Shown: positions 1 through 8,707 of the stretch, in pieces
Numbering within the stretch: the first letter of the stretch is position 1
Layout: every line of letters begins with the position of its first letter
DNA from: a virus
Virus record (IMG/VR): IMGVR_UViG_3300048016_000077
Span: 1-40,471 of that record
Reading direction: 5' to 3' (one strand)
DNA length: 40,471 nucleotides
Program-made: the position numbers and the translations under genes
Notes under the pieces: generated by a model
What the model was told of the DNA's origin: nothing
The model's database searches: none
Seen by the model: the letters and a program-made list of their open reading frames with translations, nothing else

Positions 1-56
1 CCTATAGGGTTTTTTTAGTAACCGATATCTGGTCTTCCAATACATCGTCTCCGGGT

Positions 57-2003
57 TTATATTTGGTTTGGTGTGGATTCTTCAACTTTTGTAATCTCCC
101 CATTTTTATACCTTGTCATGACTTCCTTCAGATTTTCTATGTATGTATCCCCCGAGTTAGAATGTTTTAAAGTTATGGTATCTTTAAGCTTATCGTATTC
201 TATTACTTCATATGAAGCATTATCTTCAGATCCATACATAAGTTTATCTCCAATTTTTATATTAGATAATCGCGGTTCAGAATTAGTTAACTTGGTAAAC
301 AAATCACCAGTAGTTTTAGTAGGATCAAAATTTTGAGTAACTCCCTTCTCATCTTTTATGGTTATTTTGGTAGGATGTGAGTCGATTACAGTAAATGTAT
401 TACCGGAGTAATTACCTTTGAGTTTATCTCCAATTTTTATATTAGAGTAATGGTTTATATTAGAGTTGAAATTCTTTGGTGGTTTAGAATCCAAAACAGA
501 TATCTTCTGTCTTATGCCATCATATAGGGAGGGCTTAGACTCTTTCTTAAAATATGCTCCCATTTTAATATCATTTACCCAAGCATGTACGTTATTTGAG
601 AATTCATGTCCAGTGTTTGTGTTTTTAACAGTTGCTCTATTTCCCTTAATATCTGTAAAAAGATATTCCGTTCCTGTATAATGTCCAATATATACATCTC
701 CCACTTCAATATTGTATTTTCCTTTCCCTTTGGTTACTTTTATTGTACCGGCCTTGAGTTTAGTATTCACCCAATTTTTAAATATATTATATTTACCAGT
801 GGTGTTTTCGGACTTGGTATTAGATCCTTCATAAACATCATATGATATAATGATTGAATCGTATTTTACGTTTGGATCTTGTTCTATATTAGAAATGATT
901 ATTTTAATAGTAGTTTTAGTTATTATAGATTCATATTCTAAAACATCCCCCACATCAGGCGTATAGGTATCGGGGGTATTGGTATCGGGGGTATTGGTAT
1001 CAGTTAGTTTATTACCAAAATCTAAATCTATGGGTGGTAAACCAAGAATGGTTGCGGGTGCTGGTTTTTCCAATTTTATTTCCTTTTCCCATGTGGTTCC
1101 AAGTTTGTTATATAAAATTGGTAGGGCCATGGCCTTAACGGTTCCCGAGCTTTTACTTAAAAGTTTGTGATAACTATCTGTATTGGCTTTATCATCCAAT
1201 GCTTTTAAAATCCAAAAATAACCTCCTTTATAATAAGATGTCAGTTTGTTGAATACCGTATCTGTGTTGTGTTGTAGATCATAAATGTGGTCGATGGCAA
1301 CACCCATCGGTTTTTTGGTAGATTTTTGTTTAGTCTTATCATCCTTTACGGAAGTGTTGATTTGATCGGCTTCATTTAACATCAACCATCCTTTACATAT
1401 ATTAGCCCATGCCTTACCACCATAAGAAGTTGCCCAAGTTCCATAATCGTAAAGATATTCACACATCTTTACGAAATCCGCCGTGGATAGACCAGTTTGT
1501 TCTATGGCATAGTTCGCGGCTTTATATGATATATTTCGACCTGCATCATTGCTCTTTTCGGATTGGGGGGTTCTTTTAACAGATGATGGTTTTTTAACAT
1601 CATACAAATTCATGAGTTCTTCCTTATCAATAAGACTCTTACCATGAAAGTTTTTATATTTTAACCAATGCTTGTACAACTCCACATACTTAGGGTGTTC
1701 ATTTAGTAAGGTTCGATTTAATTTGTTTACTTCAGCATGTCGAATCTCCGCACATATGGCATAGAACACCGCATTCAATAATTCTTCCCTTAAGGCAGGA
1801 TACAGATTTTGAACAGCCGAACGAACACTGTCCTCCAAATCCGATGGTAGATCACGAAAATTCTTTGATGGTTGGTCCAATAAATAGTTCAGATAATCCA
1901 ATACATAAAAATCATACATTGTAAGAGACTTATCTTCAGGCATTTTATATGTATAAAATCTTTCCTCCAGAACCCGAATATACATATCTTCAAACCTTTG
2001 CAT
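57..2003 (-). CDS. Large phage protein with C-terminal repeated GD-containing modules
   Basis: 648 aa, function not recognised. The N-terminal ~250 residues are mainly helical with many Trp/Tyr. A Thr/Pro/Asp linker (repeats of NTPDT) near residue 340 leads into several copies of a beta-rich module starting with IKIGDKL or VGDVL. Such small repeated modules occur in virion or adhesion proteins, but no family was recognised. The ATG at 2003 is chosen because ATTAAATA lies 5 nt upstream. It diverges from the CCA-adding enzyme with only 32 bp between the two ATGs. The +1 frame past the stop (to about base 1) encodes another YKPGDDVLEDQ-like module, so the 3' end may carry a frameshift. Confidence 0.75.
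   Translation of the reverse strand: MQRFEDMYIRVLEERFYTYKMPEDKSLTMYDFYVLDYLNYLLDQPSKNFRDLPSDLEDSVRSAVQNLYPALREELLNAVFYAICAEIRHAEVNKLNRTLLNEHPKYVELYKHWLKYKNFHGKSLIDKEELMNLYDVKKPSSVKRTPQSEKSNDAGRNISYKAANYAIEQTGLSTADFVKMCEYLYDYGTWATSYGGKAWANICKGWLMLNEADQINTSVKDDKTKQKSTKKPMGVAIDHIYDLQHNTDTVFNKLTSYYKGGYFWILKALDDKANTDSYHKLLSKSSGTVKAMALPILYNKLGTTWEKEIKLEKPAPATILGLPPIDLDFGNKLTDTNTPDTNTPDTYTPDVGDVLEYESIITKTTIKIIISNIEQDPNVKYDSIIISYDVYEGSNTKSENTTGKYNIFKNWVNTKLKAGTIKVTKGKGKYNIEVGDVYIGHYTGTEYLFTDIKGNRATVKNTNTGHEFSNNVHAWVNDIKMGAYFKKESKPSLYDGIRQKISVLDSKPPKNFNSNINHYSNIKIGDKLKGNYSGNTFTVIDSHPTKITIKDEKGVTQNFDPTKTTGDLFTKLTNSEPRLSNIKIGDKLMYGSEDNASYEVIEYDKLKDTITLKHSNSGDTYIENLKEVMTRYKNGEITKVEESTPNQI
966..995. repeat. 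15-bp tandem repeat encoding NTPDT linker
   Basis: Two exact consecutive copies of a 15-bp unit (GGTATCGGGGGTATT on the plus strand) with partial copies on both sides. They encode the Thr-Pro-Asp linker of the 648-aa protein. Frame-preserving, so copy number could vary without breaking the gene. Confidence 0.85.
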
Positions 2004-2035
2004 AGCATTATTTAATGATTTATCTAAATATTACC
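2004..2035. promoter_or_regulatory. Divergent late-type promoter pair
   Basis: The 32 bp between two divergent start codons hold ATTAAATA on the minus strand, 5 nt before the ATG at 2003, and CTAAATA on the plus strand, 5 nt before the ATG at 2036. Both resemble the T4 late promoter core TATAAATA. No Shine-Dalgarno sequence fits in this space. Confidence 0.6.
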
Positions 2036-3526
2036 ATGATAACATTCTCCAAATTCTTTCAAGAAAGCGTAAATTATCAATTAGATGATTTTTCCGACAA
2101 ATGGGAACAGGCGTTGACATCATCAGAAGAATTGCGTGTTGGATTAGACCTAATGAATAAAATAGTTGATCTTTTTCCAACAGGAGAGATTTATATTGTG
2201 GGAGGAGTCCCAAGGGATTTGCTTATGGGAAATTCTATTGATGATGTTGATATGGCTACAAATATTCCATTTGAAGATCTATCAAAACATTTTGAATTGA
2301 GAAATATAAGTAAAAACGATACACAGCCCGTGTATACAATTCTATATGGAGATTATGCATTCGATCTTGCCAAGTTTAGGGAAGATTCCCAAACCGCAAT
2401 GGGAAGACAGAGCAATGTATCAACCGAAGTGGACAGTTTTGAAACCGATACCAAAAGAAGGGATATAACGATCAACAGTTTTGGATTGGATCATAGTGGA
2501 AGGATCGTTGATTACCAAGGGGGATTACAAGATCTACAGAATGGGCTAATCCGAGCCGTAGGAGACGCTAGGGAGCGTTTCAAGGAAGATGCCACTAGAT
2601 TACTCCGTGTGTTCCGTTTCGCCGCTAAAATGGATTTTGATATCGAACCAGAAACTCTAAATGCTGCTAAGGAATTAAAACATTTGTTATTAAATCCCAA
2701 TTTGATATCTCAAGAAAGCATTTCACAAGAAATGTATAAAGCTGCTAAGTCCGGTAGAACGTTATCCAACTTTTTATATAAATTACAAGATGCTGGAATT
2801 TTACATGACATACTTCCAGAATTTACAGATATGGAAGGATTTGATCATGATCCTGCACATCACCCGGAAGGTGATTCCCAAGTTCTAGGACATATTCATG
2901 AATGTCTAAAAGCTTCACCATATAGTGACCCCGTTATCAATTTAGCGGTAATGTTTCATGATTTTGGAAAAGCAACCACAAGAGGAACTAAACCAAACGG
3001 GTTTAGTAATTATCATGCTCATGAAGCAGCAGGAGTTCCCATCGTTGAAAATATTTTCAAGAGATTGCGTTTTGCCAAGTTGGGTCCAGATGATAAAAAA
3101 AATATACTAGCTGCGGTTGCAAATCATATGTATATACATGGACTTGATAAGTTAAGTCTTAAAGTTTTGAGACGTATTATACACAATCCCGCTTGGGAAA
3201 CTATTAAAGCTGTAGGATATTGTGATGAAGCTTCCCGTGGTCCCGGTTTGTTTAATAAACAAGCGTTCTTAGATAAGATTGAGAGAGCAGAAGCTAAACT
3301 GGCTACCGTTCCCGGTGGAGCAGATGAATTGAAAAAACAAATATCCGTAGTTATTAATGGTAATAAAATGATGCAATGGTTTCCACAGTTTCAAACCGAT
3401 AGAACCCAAATAGGAAAGTATCTTCCTAAGATACAGGATTGGGTGGCAGAAATGCTATTGAATAGCAAGGAAGTCACGGAACAAATGGCATATAAGAAAG
3501 CTAAACAGATGGTTCCTAAATCATAA
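2036..3526 (+). CDS. cca: CCA-adding tRNA nucleotidyltransferase with HD domain
   Basis: 496 aa. Class II (bacterial-type) nucleotidyltransferase: VGGVPRD at residues 55-61 binds nucleotide, DDVD at 69-72 supplies catalytic acidic residues, then RRDITINSF and a RFKEDATRLLRVFRF helix. An HD metal-binding domain follows (HIHEC, then FHDFGK), as in bacterial CCA enzymes of the HD subgroup. It would add or repair the CCA end of tRNAs, fitting the array downstream where most tRNAs lack encoded CCA. An ATG at 2015 is in frame, but the late-type CTAAATA sits between the two and points to 2036. Tails with the DUF4326 gene (6-bp convergent overlap). Confidence 0.93.
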   Translation: MITFSKFFQESVNYQLDDFSDKWEQALTSSEELRVGLDLMNKIVDLFPTGEIYIVGGVPRDLLMGNSIDDVDMATNIPFEDLSKHFELRNISKNDTQPVYTILYGDYAFDLAKFREDSQTAMGRQSNVSTEVDSFETDTKRRDITINSFGLDHSGRIVDYQGGLQDLQNGLIRAVGDARERFKEDATRLLRVFRFAAKMDFDIEPETLNAAKELKHLLLNPNLISQESISQEMYKAAKSGRTLSNFLYKLQDAGILHDILPEFTDMEGFDHDPAHHPEGDSQVLGHIHECLKASPYSDPVINLAVMFHDFGKATTRGTKPNGFSNYHAHEAAGVPIVENIFKRLRFAKLGPDDKKNILAAVANHMYIHGLDKLSLKVLRRIIHNPAWETIKAVGYCDEASRGPGLFNKQAFLDKIERAEAKLATVPGGADELKKQISVVINGNKMMQWFPQFQTDRTQIGKYLPKIQDWVAEMLLNSKEVTEQMAYKKAKQMVPKS

Positions 3527-3820
3527 CTCTTCTAAATTTATCTTAGGACGATTTTCTAAAAAGTCAACAATAATGTCACCGTGACAGGATTCTTTTCTAG
3601 TGCAAACACAAGCTATTCGTTTTCCACGAAGTTCTTCACATGCTTCCTGTAACTCTTTATTACTATAAAAATATTCTTTAAACTTTTCTACAGACTCTTT
3701 TCGAGAATTTGTTTTATATAACGCTAGAGTATTTTCCTTATGTGAATAAGGATTCGAAAATTTACTAGGTCTTGTTATAAGAATATCATATGGCTCATTC
3801 CAATTTACTCTCTCGGTCAT
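3521..3820 (-). CDS. DUF4326 family protein
   Basis: 99 aa. The order RPSKFSNPY near the N-terminus, LRGKRIACVCTR and then SCHGDIIVDFL near the C-terminus is the signature of DUF4326, a small phage and bacterial family of unknown activity with conserved Cys/His (possible metal site). The start at 3820 has neither the late motif nor a clear ribosome binding site. The gene is convergent with cca and overlaps its stop. Confidence 0.8.
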   Translation of the reverse strand: MTERVNWNEPYDILITRPSKFSNPYSHKENTLALYKTNSRKESVEKFKEYFYSNKELQEACEELRGKRIACVCTRKESCHGDIIVDFLENRPKINLEEL

Positions 3821-3874
3821 TGTATGATGATAACCAAACGGTGGTAATTGTCAAGGATCTTATTAAATAGTTGT

Positions 3875-5953
3875 ATGTATGTATCCCGTCATAGTATAGC
3901 TAATCTCTATAATGCTAGATTGATTCGTGAAATGGATGAACGAATAATCGACTATTTGGATGAACATAAAGAGGATCTACCGTTTTCACATATTTTCGGA
4001 GATGAAGATTTGAGAATAATTATTCCAATTTTCAGTGATCCAACTGCCAAGGATATTATTAATGCCTTAAAGAGAATTAAAGATTATGGTGGTATAGATT
4101 TAGATTCAGGAGAATTAATACGTAAAATCAAATTGGACCCAAAACATGGGGGTGGAGAAAAGGAACAACGAATAAAACTTGGTTCGGCTATATCTAAATT
4201 AAAATTAACTGATGATGATAAGAAAAAATATCTGGATTGGCTTGCAAGGTATAAGGAAAATTTAAAAGATACTCTAGGAACATCCAAATATAGTATCGTT
4301 CTTTCCCGTGCTCCAATTGATGTTGTTCGCATGTCTGACCATGATAATATAAAATCTTGCCATGGCCAAGGAAAGGAATACTTTCAATGTGCGGTTCAGG
4401 AAGCAATCAATGGTGGAGCAGTTGCATATATAGTGGAAGCGGAAGATCTGGAAGAATTTTTAAATAATGGAGAGTCTTTACAACAAGATGAAATATTTGT
4501 TGATGAAGAACGCCATGGGGACAGATTTGATTTGGAACCAATATCCAGATTAAGAGTTAGAAGATTGGAAGTAGATGGTAAAGAATTGGCCATACCAGAT
4601 GATAGAGTATATGGTAGTTCGACCATTCCCCAATTTTACGAAAGTTTGAAGGCATTTCTAAAAGAAAAACAGCCAATAGATCTGGAAGAATTCAAAGCAA
4701 GTGATTGGAAAAAAAGAGGAGGAACATATTACGACAATAGCATTTTGGGGTTGGTTAAAAACTATTACGATATTGGAGATGATGTGGAACATAGAATTCC
4801 CCAATATATAAATCATTATGATTCAGATAGAATAGCTGAAGTCGGAAGAAATCGTGAAATAAAAGAATTATACAATAATTTAGAAGAGGAATGTGAACAA
4901 CTTAAGAATTATTATAACAGTCGAATGAAATACTGTAAAGTTGATTATGATGTTTCGTGGGATGACACCGCATACTGTGTGGGGGAAGCCTATGCTGAAA
5001 TTACTTTTGATTATACTGGAATAGATTTCAGTAATATTGGTTTAAAGCTGGACGACGAGGGGGATTTTTCAAAGGCAAAGGATGGAGAATATGACGATGA
5101 TATAATTTGGTCAGGATTGATGTATTGGTTAGATCAAAATGTTGCTAGTATAGTGGATATTCGTGCTCTATCTTTCGTAAATAATAAATTAGAAATTTCT
5201 TTTAGTTCAGAGAGTGTGTTTTTTGATTCTTCTGAATACGAGGAATACTGTAGGGGGGTTGACGAATTTGATAATAGTATATTGGAAGCATTTACAGAAC
5301 CAAATGATTGGGTTAATATTTTCGAGGAGATTGGAATCATCCAATCGTCTAATGAATTCTTAAATAAGTTGGTAGAAAATGGATCAGAAGATCTCACATA
5401 TCATGATGGGAGAGGAAATAGGCATGTTGAATGGGAAATGATAGTTGATGGAATAACCCAAGAAACATATGAAACTTATTCAGACCCCGCATCATTTAAT
5501 GGTATTCCCAATATATCTAGAGAAGTGTCTTTTATAGGTGATGAATTTGGTAAAATGGTTTTTAATTATATTAGGGATAATTATGACACTTCTCCCAAAA
5601 TAGATAATCAAAAAACATTCAACAAGTTTTTTGAATCTTATTATAGTTTAACTATAGATTCAAGCGATAGACAATTATTATATAATAATGATTTAAATGA
5701 TATTCTTATAGAAATAGAACCAAGATGGAAATATAACACTCAAGTTATTTTATTTACATTAAAATTAGAAGTGGAAGAATTTAGTGAGTCGTCTGTAAAT
5801 CTAATTCTATTTTTAGACAGTCGTTTAACAGATTTAAAAAATATGGCCAAATTGGCATATTTTTCAAAAAATAAATACATATTAACGAATAGTCCAAAAT
5901 ATAAAATTCTTTTTCAAAATCTGAAAAGAGTATATGGAAAATATTTAAATTAA
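3875..5953 (+). CDS. Conserved large phage protein of unknown function
   Basis: 692 aa. The central block SRAPIDVVRMSDHDNIKSCH followed by YFQCAVQEA and GGAVAYIV resembles a block I recall from unannotated proteins of other large phages; no enzymatic fold was recognised. The Cys-His pair and acidic residues in this block are candidates for an active or metal site. The C-terminal half is acidic and low in recognisable motifs. A TTG at 3848 opens the same frame, but TTAAATA lies 5 nt before the ATG at 3875, so the ATG is preferred. Confidence 0.75.
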   Translation: MYVSRHSIANLYNARLIREMDERIIDYLDEHKEDLPFSHIFGDEDLRIIIPIFSDPTAKDIINALKRIKDYGGIDLDSGELIRKIKLDPKHGGGEKEQRIKLGSAISKLKLTDDDKKKYLDWLARYKENLKDTLGTSKYSIVLSRAPIDVVRMSDHDNIKSCHGQGKEYFQCAVQEAINGGAVAYIVEAEDLEEFLNNGESLQQDEIFVDEERHGDRFDLEPISRLRVRRLEVDGKELAIPDDRVYGSSTIPQFYESLKAFLKEKQPIDLEEFKASDWKKRGGTYYDNSILGLVKNYYDIGDDVEHRIPQYINHYDSDRIAEVGRNREIKELYNNLEEECEQLKNYYNSRMKYCKVDYDVSWDDTAYCVGEAYAEITFDYTGIDFSNIGLKLDDEGDFSKAKDGEYDDDIIWSGLMYWLDQNVASIVDIRALSFVNNKLEISFSSESVFFDSSEYEEYCRGVDEFDNSILEAFTEPNDWVNIFEEIGIIQSSNEFLNKLVENGSEDLTYHDGRGNRHVEWEMIVDGITQETYETYSDPASFNGIPNISREVSFIGDEFGKMVFNYIRDNYDTSPKIDNQKTFNKFFESYYSLTIDSSDRQLLYNNDLNDILIEIEPRWKYNTQVILFTLKLEVEEFSESSVNLILFLDSRLTDLKNMAKLAYFSKNKYILTNSPKYKILFQNLKRVYGKYLN

Positions 5954-6240
5954 TCCCTACCGTGAATGTAGATGTGCATTACATCTAATATGTGATCAAG
6001 TAACCAGCATATTGCTGATGAATATAACGCTAATGATAAAGCATATTCCATTGAGAATGGCCCAAAAAGTATCACTTTCCAAAACCCTATGTGAAAACCT
6101 ATACAAAGTGAGCATGATAGTAGTTCGTTAAAAAATTTTATTTTCTTTAGGGGATTTCTGATAAAGTTTAATATAGTCGCATATTTTATTATGAAACAAC
6201 ATCCAATAAGAGAAAAACTTAGGAAAATTAAATCAGCCAA
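5950..6240 (-). CDS. Small membrane protein
   Basis: 96 aa with two or three hydrophobic segments: residues 4-20 (LIFLSFSLIGCCFII), about 45-65 and 68-85. The middle stretch FFNELLSCSLCIGFHIGFW resembles small DUF1360-like phage membrane proteins, but this is a weak similarity. The start is TTG at 6240, overlapping the stop of the preceding gene, suggesting coupled translation. The stop overlaps the 3' end of the convergent large gene. Confidence 0.55.
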   Translation of the reverse strand: MADLIFLSFSLIGCCFIIKYATILNFIRNPLKKIKFFNELLSCSLCIGFHIGFWKVILFGPFSMEYALSLALYSSAICWLLDHILDVMHIYIHGRD

Positions 6241-6430
6241 GGATTAACTTTTCCCCCTTTAAAGTTTTAACCCCATCTGATATAAGTTCAGCTTCTTCTT
6301 GCTTCACCTGTATCTTATTACCATTATCATCTGTTATTTCAACAAATCCATTACCTAGATCTGTAACAGTGGGACATCCCTTTTTTCCACAACACAATCT
6401 TACGGTGTTTTTATTTTCGCGCTTAATCAT
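6233..6430 (-). CDS. Small hypothetical protein with CCGKKGCP motif
   Basis: 65 aa, not recognised. Residues around 13-20 carry three cysteines (CCGKKGC), followed by a short beta-rich region and a charged C-terminus. CTAAATA lies 6 nt before the ATG. It heads a two-gene unit with the downstream membrane protein. Confidence 0.65.
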   Translation of the reverse strand: MIKRENKNTVRLCCGKKGCPTVTDLGNGFVEITDDNGNKIQVKQEEAELISDGVKTLKGEKLILG

Positions 6431-6453
6431 ATCTTATATTTAGTATGATGTAT

Positions 6454-6816
6454 TTATTTTTCAAATATATTTCCTATAATTTGTAATGTAGTAATGTTCC
6501 CAACATCAACATTATCTGCCCAATAATCATCCAAGTCTTCCATATCGTTCAATACCCATCTTCCAAATTGATATTCTACGATCATATCACCATTATCCTT
6601 ATGCGATGGATAAATTAATTTATCCCCTTCATATATTGGATTTTTATTTCTATCATATAATTCTGTGAATTTTTGTATAATACAATTAGATTTATCAGCA
6701 TTTACAAGTTCACCATCCATTATTTCATAGTAAAATATTTCCCCAAGACCATTAACAAACCATTCGTCGGAAGATACAAAACATCCCAAGCTTTTATTCC
6801 ATATTCTAAATTTCAT
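6454..6816 (-). CDS. YopX family protein
   Basis: 120 aa. MKFRIWNK at the start, FTELYDRNKNPIYEGD in the middle and a terminal IIGNIFEK are the typical layout of the YopX family, small phage proteins of unknown function that form multimers in the one known structure. Nothing in the neighbourhood says what it does. No late motif precedes it. Confidence 0.8.
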   Translation of the reverse strand: MKFRIWNKSLGCFVSSDEWFVNGLGEIFYYEIMDGELVNADKSNCIIQKFTELYDRNKNPIYEGDKLIYPSHKDNGDMIVEYQFGRWVLNDMEDLDDYWADNVDVGNITTLQIIGNIFEK

Positions 6817-6837
6817 AATTTTAATTTTTTTATAATA

Positions 6838-7194
6838 TTATTTACCTTTGCTTAAGACTTCTAATTTGACCGATGTAACTCCTTGATTTTTAAATCCTAA
6901 TTTATCCGCCACTCCTATAGTTACATCAATAATTCTCCCCTTAATGAATGGTCCACGGTTATTAATAGTGACGACTTGTGCCTTTCCATTTTTTAAATTT
7001 GTGACCTTTACTTTGGTTCCAAATGGTAATGTTTTATGTGCTGCTGTATTTGAATAATTGTTGAGTTTTTGCCCACTGGCTGTATGAGTTCCACCATTAC
7101 ACGCTATAGAATACCATGAGGCTTTGCCTTGTTCTTCCGCATATACTTGCATGTTTAACATTAGAATCGTAATTATTAATAGAAAAGTTTTCAT
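6838..7194 (-). CDS. RlpA-like double-psi beta-barrel protein (secreted)
   Basis: 118 aa with a signal peptide (residues 1-19, ending VYA). The mature part is a complete RlpA domain: GKASWYS (23-29), TASG (38-41), TAAHKTLPFGT (50-60), NNRGPF (78-83), GRIID (86-90). RlpA proteins act on peptidoglycan glycan strands as lytic transglycosylases, usually with a SPOR domain, which is absent here. It diverges from the lysis genes and probably aids cell wall breakdown during lysis. TATAAATA, an exact T4 late core, lies 6 nt before the ATG. Confidence 0.88.
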   Translation of the reverse strand: MKTFLLIITILMLNMQVYAEEQGKASWYSIACNGGTHTASGQKLNNYSNTAAHKTLPFGTKVKVTNLKNGKAQVVTINNRGPFIKGRIIDVTIGVADKLGFKNQGVTSVKLEVLSKGK

Positions 7195-7253
7195 AGTATG
7201 TATTTATATCACCAATATTCGTTTTGTCAACCCGTTACACACTAAATATTAAT
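7195..7253. promoter_or_regulatory. Divergent late-type promoters of the lysis region
   Basis: TATAAATACATACTATG on the minus strand (rlpA-like gene) and ACTAAATATTAATATG on the plus strand (lysis operon) share this 59-bp interval. Each puts the start codon 5-6 nt after the hexamer TAAATA. Confidence 0.65.
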
Positions 7254-7598
7254 ATGGAAAAACCTCAATCCCCCGATAAAACCCTTATTAACGACTGGAC
7301 AATCCGAATCGTTGGATTAACTATGTCTGTAGCTATAGCGATAAGCTCTTTCTTTTTGAAAGAAGCATGGTATAAAATATCAGATCTTGAAAAAAAGGTA
7401 AATACTATAATGATAGCCGCTGCGGAAACCAGTGGTAATAGATTCACATCCACTAATTGGATTGATGCAAAATCCATACTGGATAGTGAACGTTTGGCTC
7501 AAGATCGTAGAATTATGAGATTGGAAGAATCCGTTCCTGTGATAAAAGAATCTCTATTGGAAATCAAACAAACATTAAGGAAACAGAGTGATGAATAA
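7254..7598 (+). CDS. Membrane-anchored coiled-coil protein of the lysis cassette
   Basis: 114 aa. One hydrophobic segment near residues 18-36 (IRIVGLTMSVAIAISSFFL) is followed by heptad-like helices to the end. First gene of the plus-strand lysis operon; it overlaps the u-spanin-like gene (GTGATGAATAA). It could be an i-spanin or antiholin-type component; sequence alone does not decide. An upstream TTG-type start is possible, but CTAAATA 5 nt before the ATG at 7254 supports this one. Confidence 0.65.
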   Translation: MEKPQSPDKTLINDWTIRIVGLTMSVAIAISSFFLKEAWYKISDLEKKVNTIMIAAAETSGNRFTSTNWIDAKSILDSERLAQDRRIMRLEESVPVIKESLLEIKQTLRKQSDE

Positions 7599-8316
7599 AA
7601 GAAAATATAGTAATGTTAAGAGACACCTATCAGTGAGCAGTGTCTTGTTAGCCGTGTTTATAATCTTTGGATGTGCTCCAAAAACAACACCCCCATCCAT
7701 AATTCCCCCACCACCAGCAAAAATCGAAAGCGTTGCACCTTCTCTGAGAAAAGTATCTGATGGTATAGATAGAACTATTGAAACTAATACTAAAATAGAT
7801 ACAACCATCAAACAACAAAGGGAGACAGTTCTTCGACAAAAAATAAAAATATCCGAAACAATTACTAAAGTTGAGAAATTAAGGGAGAAAGTTTTAGCGG
7901 AACAATTAATAAAAGAAATCGAAGTTGTTGAAATCATCAATGATTTACGAACAATAGAACAACGCAATCTATTTTTAGAAACCCAAAATGGTGAACTGGA
8001 AAATATTCGAAAAGATCAAGCTGCTATTTTAAAAATGACGAAAGAGGATGCATCCATAACCTACAGAAAGTTAATGGATAAGGAAAATGAAGCCAATGAA
8101 TTGAGAAATCAAAATACATTTCTGGCTACCAATTTAACCACTAAGAATCAAGAAGCTGAAACTCTTAAGAAAAATCTGGAAAAGGAAAAGGTAAAAGCTG
8201 CAAAAGCTTCTGTCTATAGAAACTGGATATTTGGTTTGGTTGGTGGATTTGTCTTATGGATTATCATAAAAAATGTTCTCATGGTTTATTTTCCAATGAC
8301 TAAATTTAGAATCTAA
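7591..8316 (+). CDS. Putative u-spanin (lipoprotein with C-terminal transmembrane segment)
   Basis: 241 aa. An N-terminal lipoprotein signal ends in a lipobox (IIFGC, Cys about residue 28), then a Pro-rich stretch, then a long coiled coil rich in Glu/Lys, and a C-terminal hydrophobic segment (WIFGLVGGFVLWIIIKNVL). An outer-membrane lipid anchor at one end and an inner-membrane segment at the other is the architecture of unimolecular spanins, which join the two membranes of Gram-negative hosts in the last step of lysis. The place beside holin and endolysin fits. It implies a host with two membranes. Confidence 0.72.
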   Translation: MNKRKYSNVKRHLSVSSVLLAVFIIFGCAPKTTPPSIIPPPPAKIESVAPSLRKVSDGIDRTIETNTKIDTTIKQQRETVLRQKIKISETITKVEKLREKVLAEQLIKEIEVVEIINDLRTIEQRNLFLETQNGELENIRKDQAAILKMTKEDASITYRKLMDKENEANELRNQNTFLATNLTTKNQEAETLKKNLEKEKVKAAKASVYRNWIFGLVGGFVLWIIIKNVLMVYFPMTKFRI

Positions 8317-8329
8317 ACTAAATAGTGAT

Positions 8330-8707
8330 ATGGTAAATAAAAAAGAAAAAGTTGTTACTCCTGTAGCCGAACCCGAACAAGTTGGTGTTAATAAGGATTG
8401 GTTATATGTTGGTGGTGCAGCCGCAGGGTTTTTTGCATTACTAAAAGGTGCAGGATGGATTGATCAAAATTTTGATTTTTCCGCTATATTCAATGTTGTA
8501 GACTTTTCCATAGTAGTGGCGAAGGTTGCTTTTGCATCCGCTCTAGCTTGGACTGTTAAGAAGTTTATCTTTAAGAATACTTTGGGTAAAGACTTCGGTG
8601 ATACATTTGATACTGGTTGGAATTCCATGACAAGCATCGAAAAAGCAAGATGGATTTTGGTGATATTCTCTGTAATGTTCACCACCATTATGGTAACGTT
8701 GCAATGA
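8330..8707 (+). CDS. Holin-like membrane protein
   Basis: 125 aa. Three hydrophobic stretches: YVGGAAAGFFALLKGAGW (~28-45), FSIVVAKVAFASALAWTV (~58-75) and WILVIFSVMFTTIMVTL near the C-terminus. It lies directly before the endolysin and overlaps it by ATGA, the usual holin position. No holin family was identified with certainty. CTAAATA is 5 nt before the ATG. Confidence 0.62.
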   Translation: MVNKKEKVVTPVAEPEQVGVNKDWLYVGGAAAGFFALLKGAGWIDQNFDFSAIFNVVDFSIVVAKVAFASALAWTVKKFIFKNTLGKDFGDTFDTGWNSMTSIEKARWILVIFSVMFTTIMVTLQ

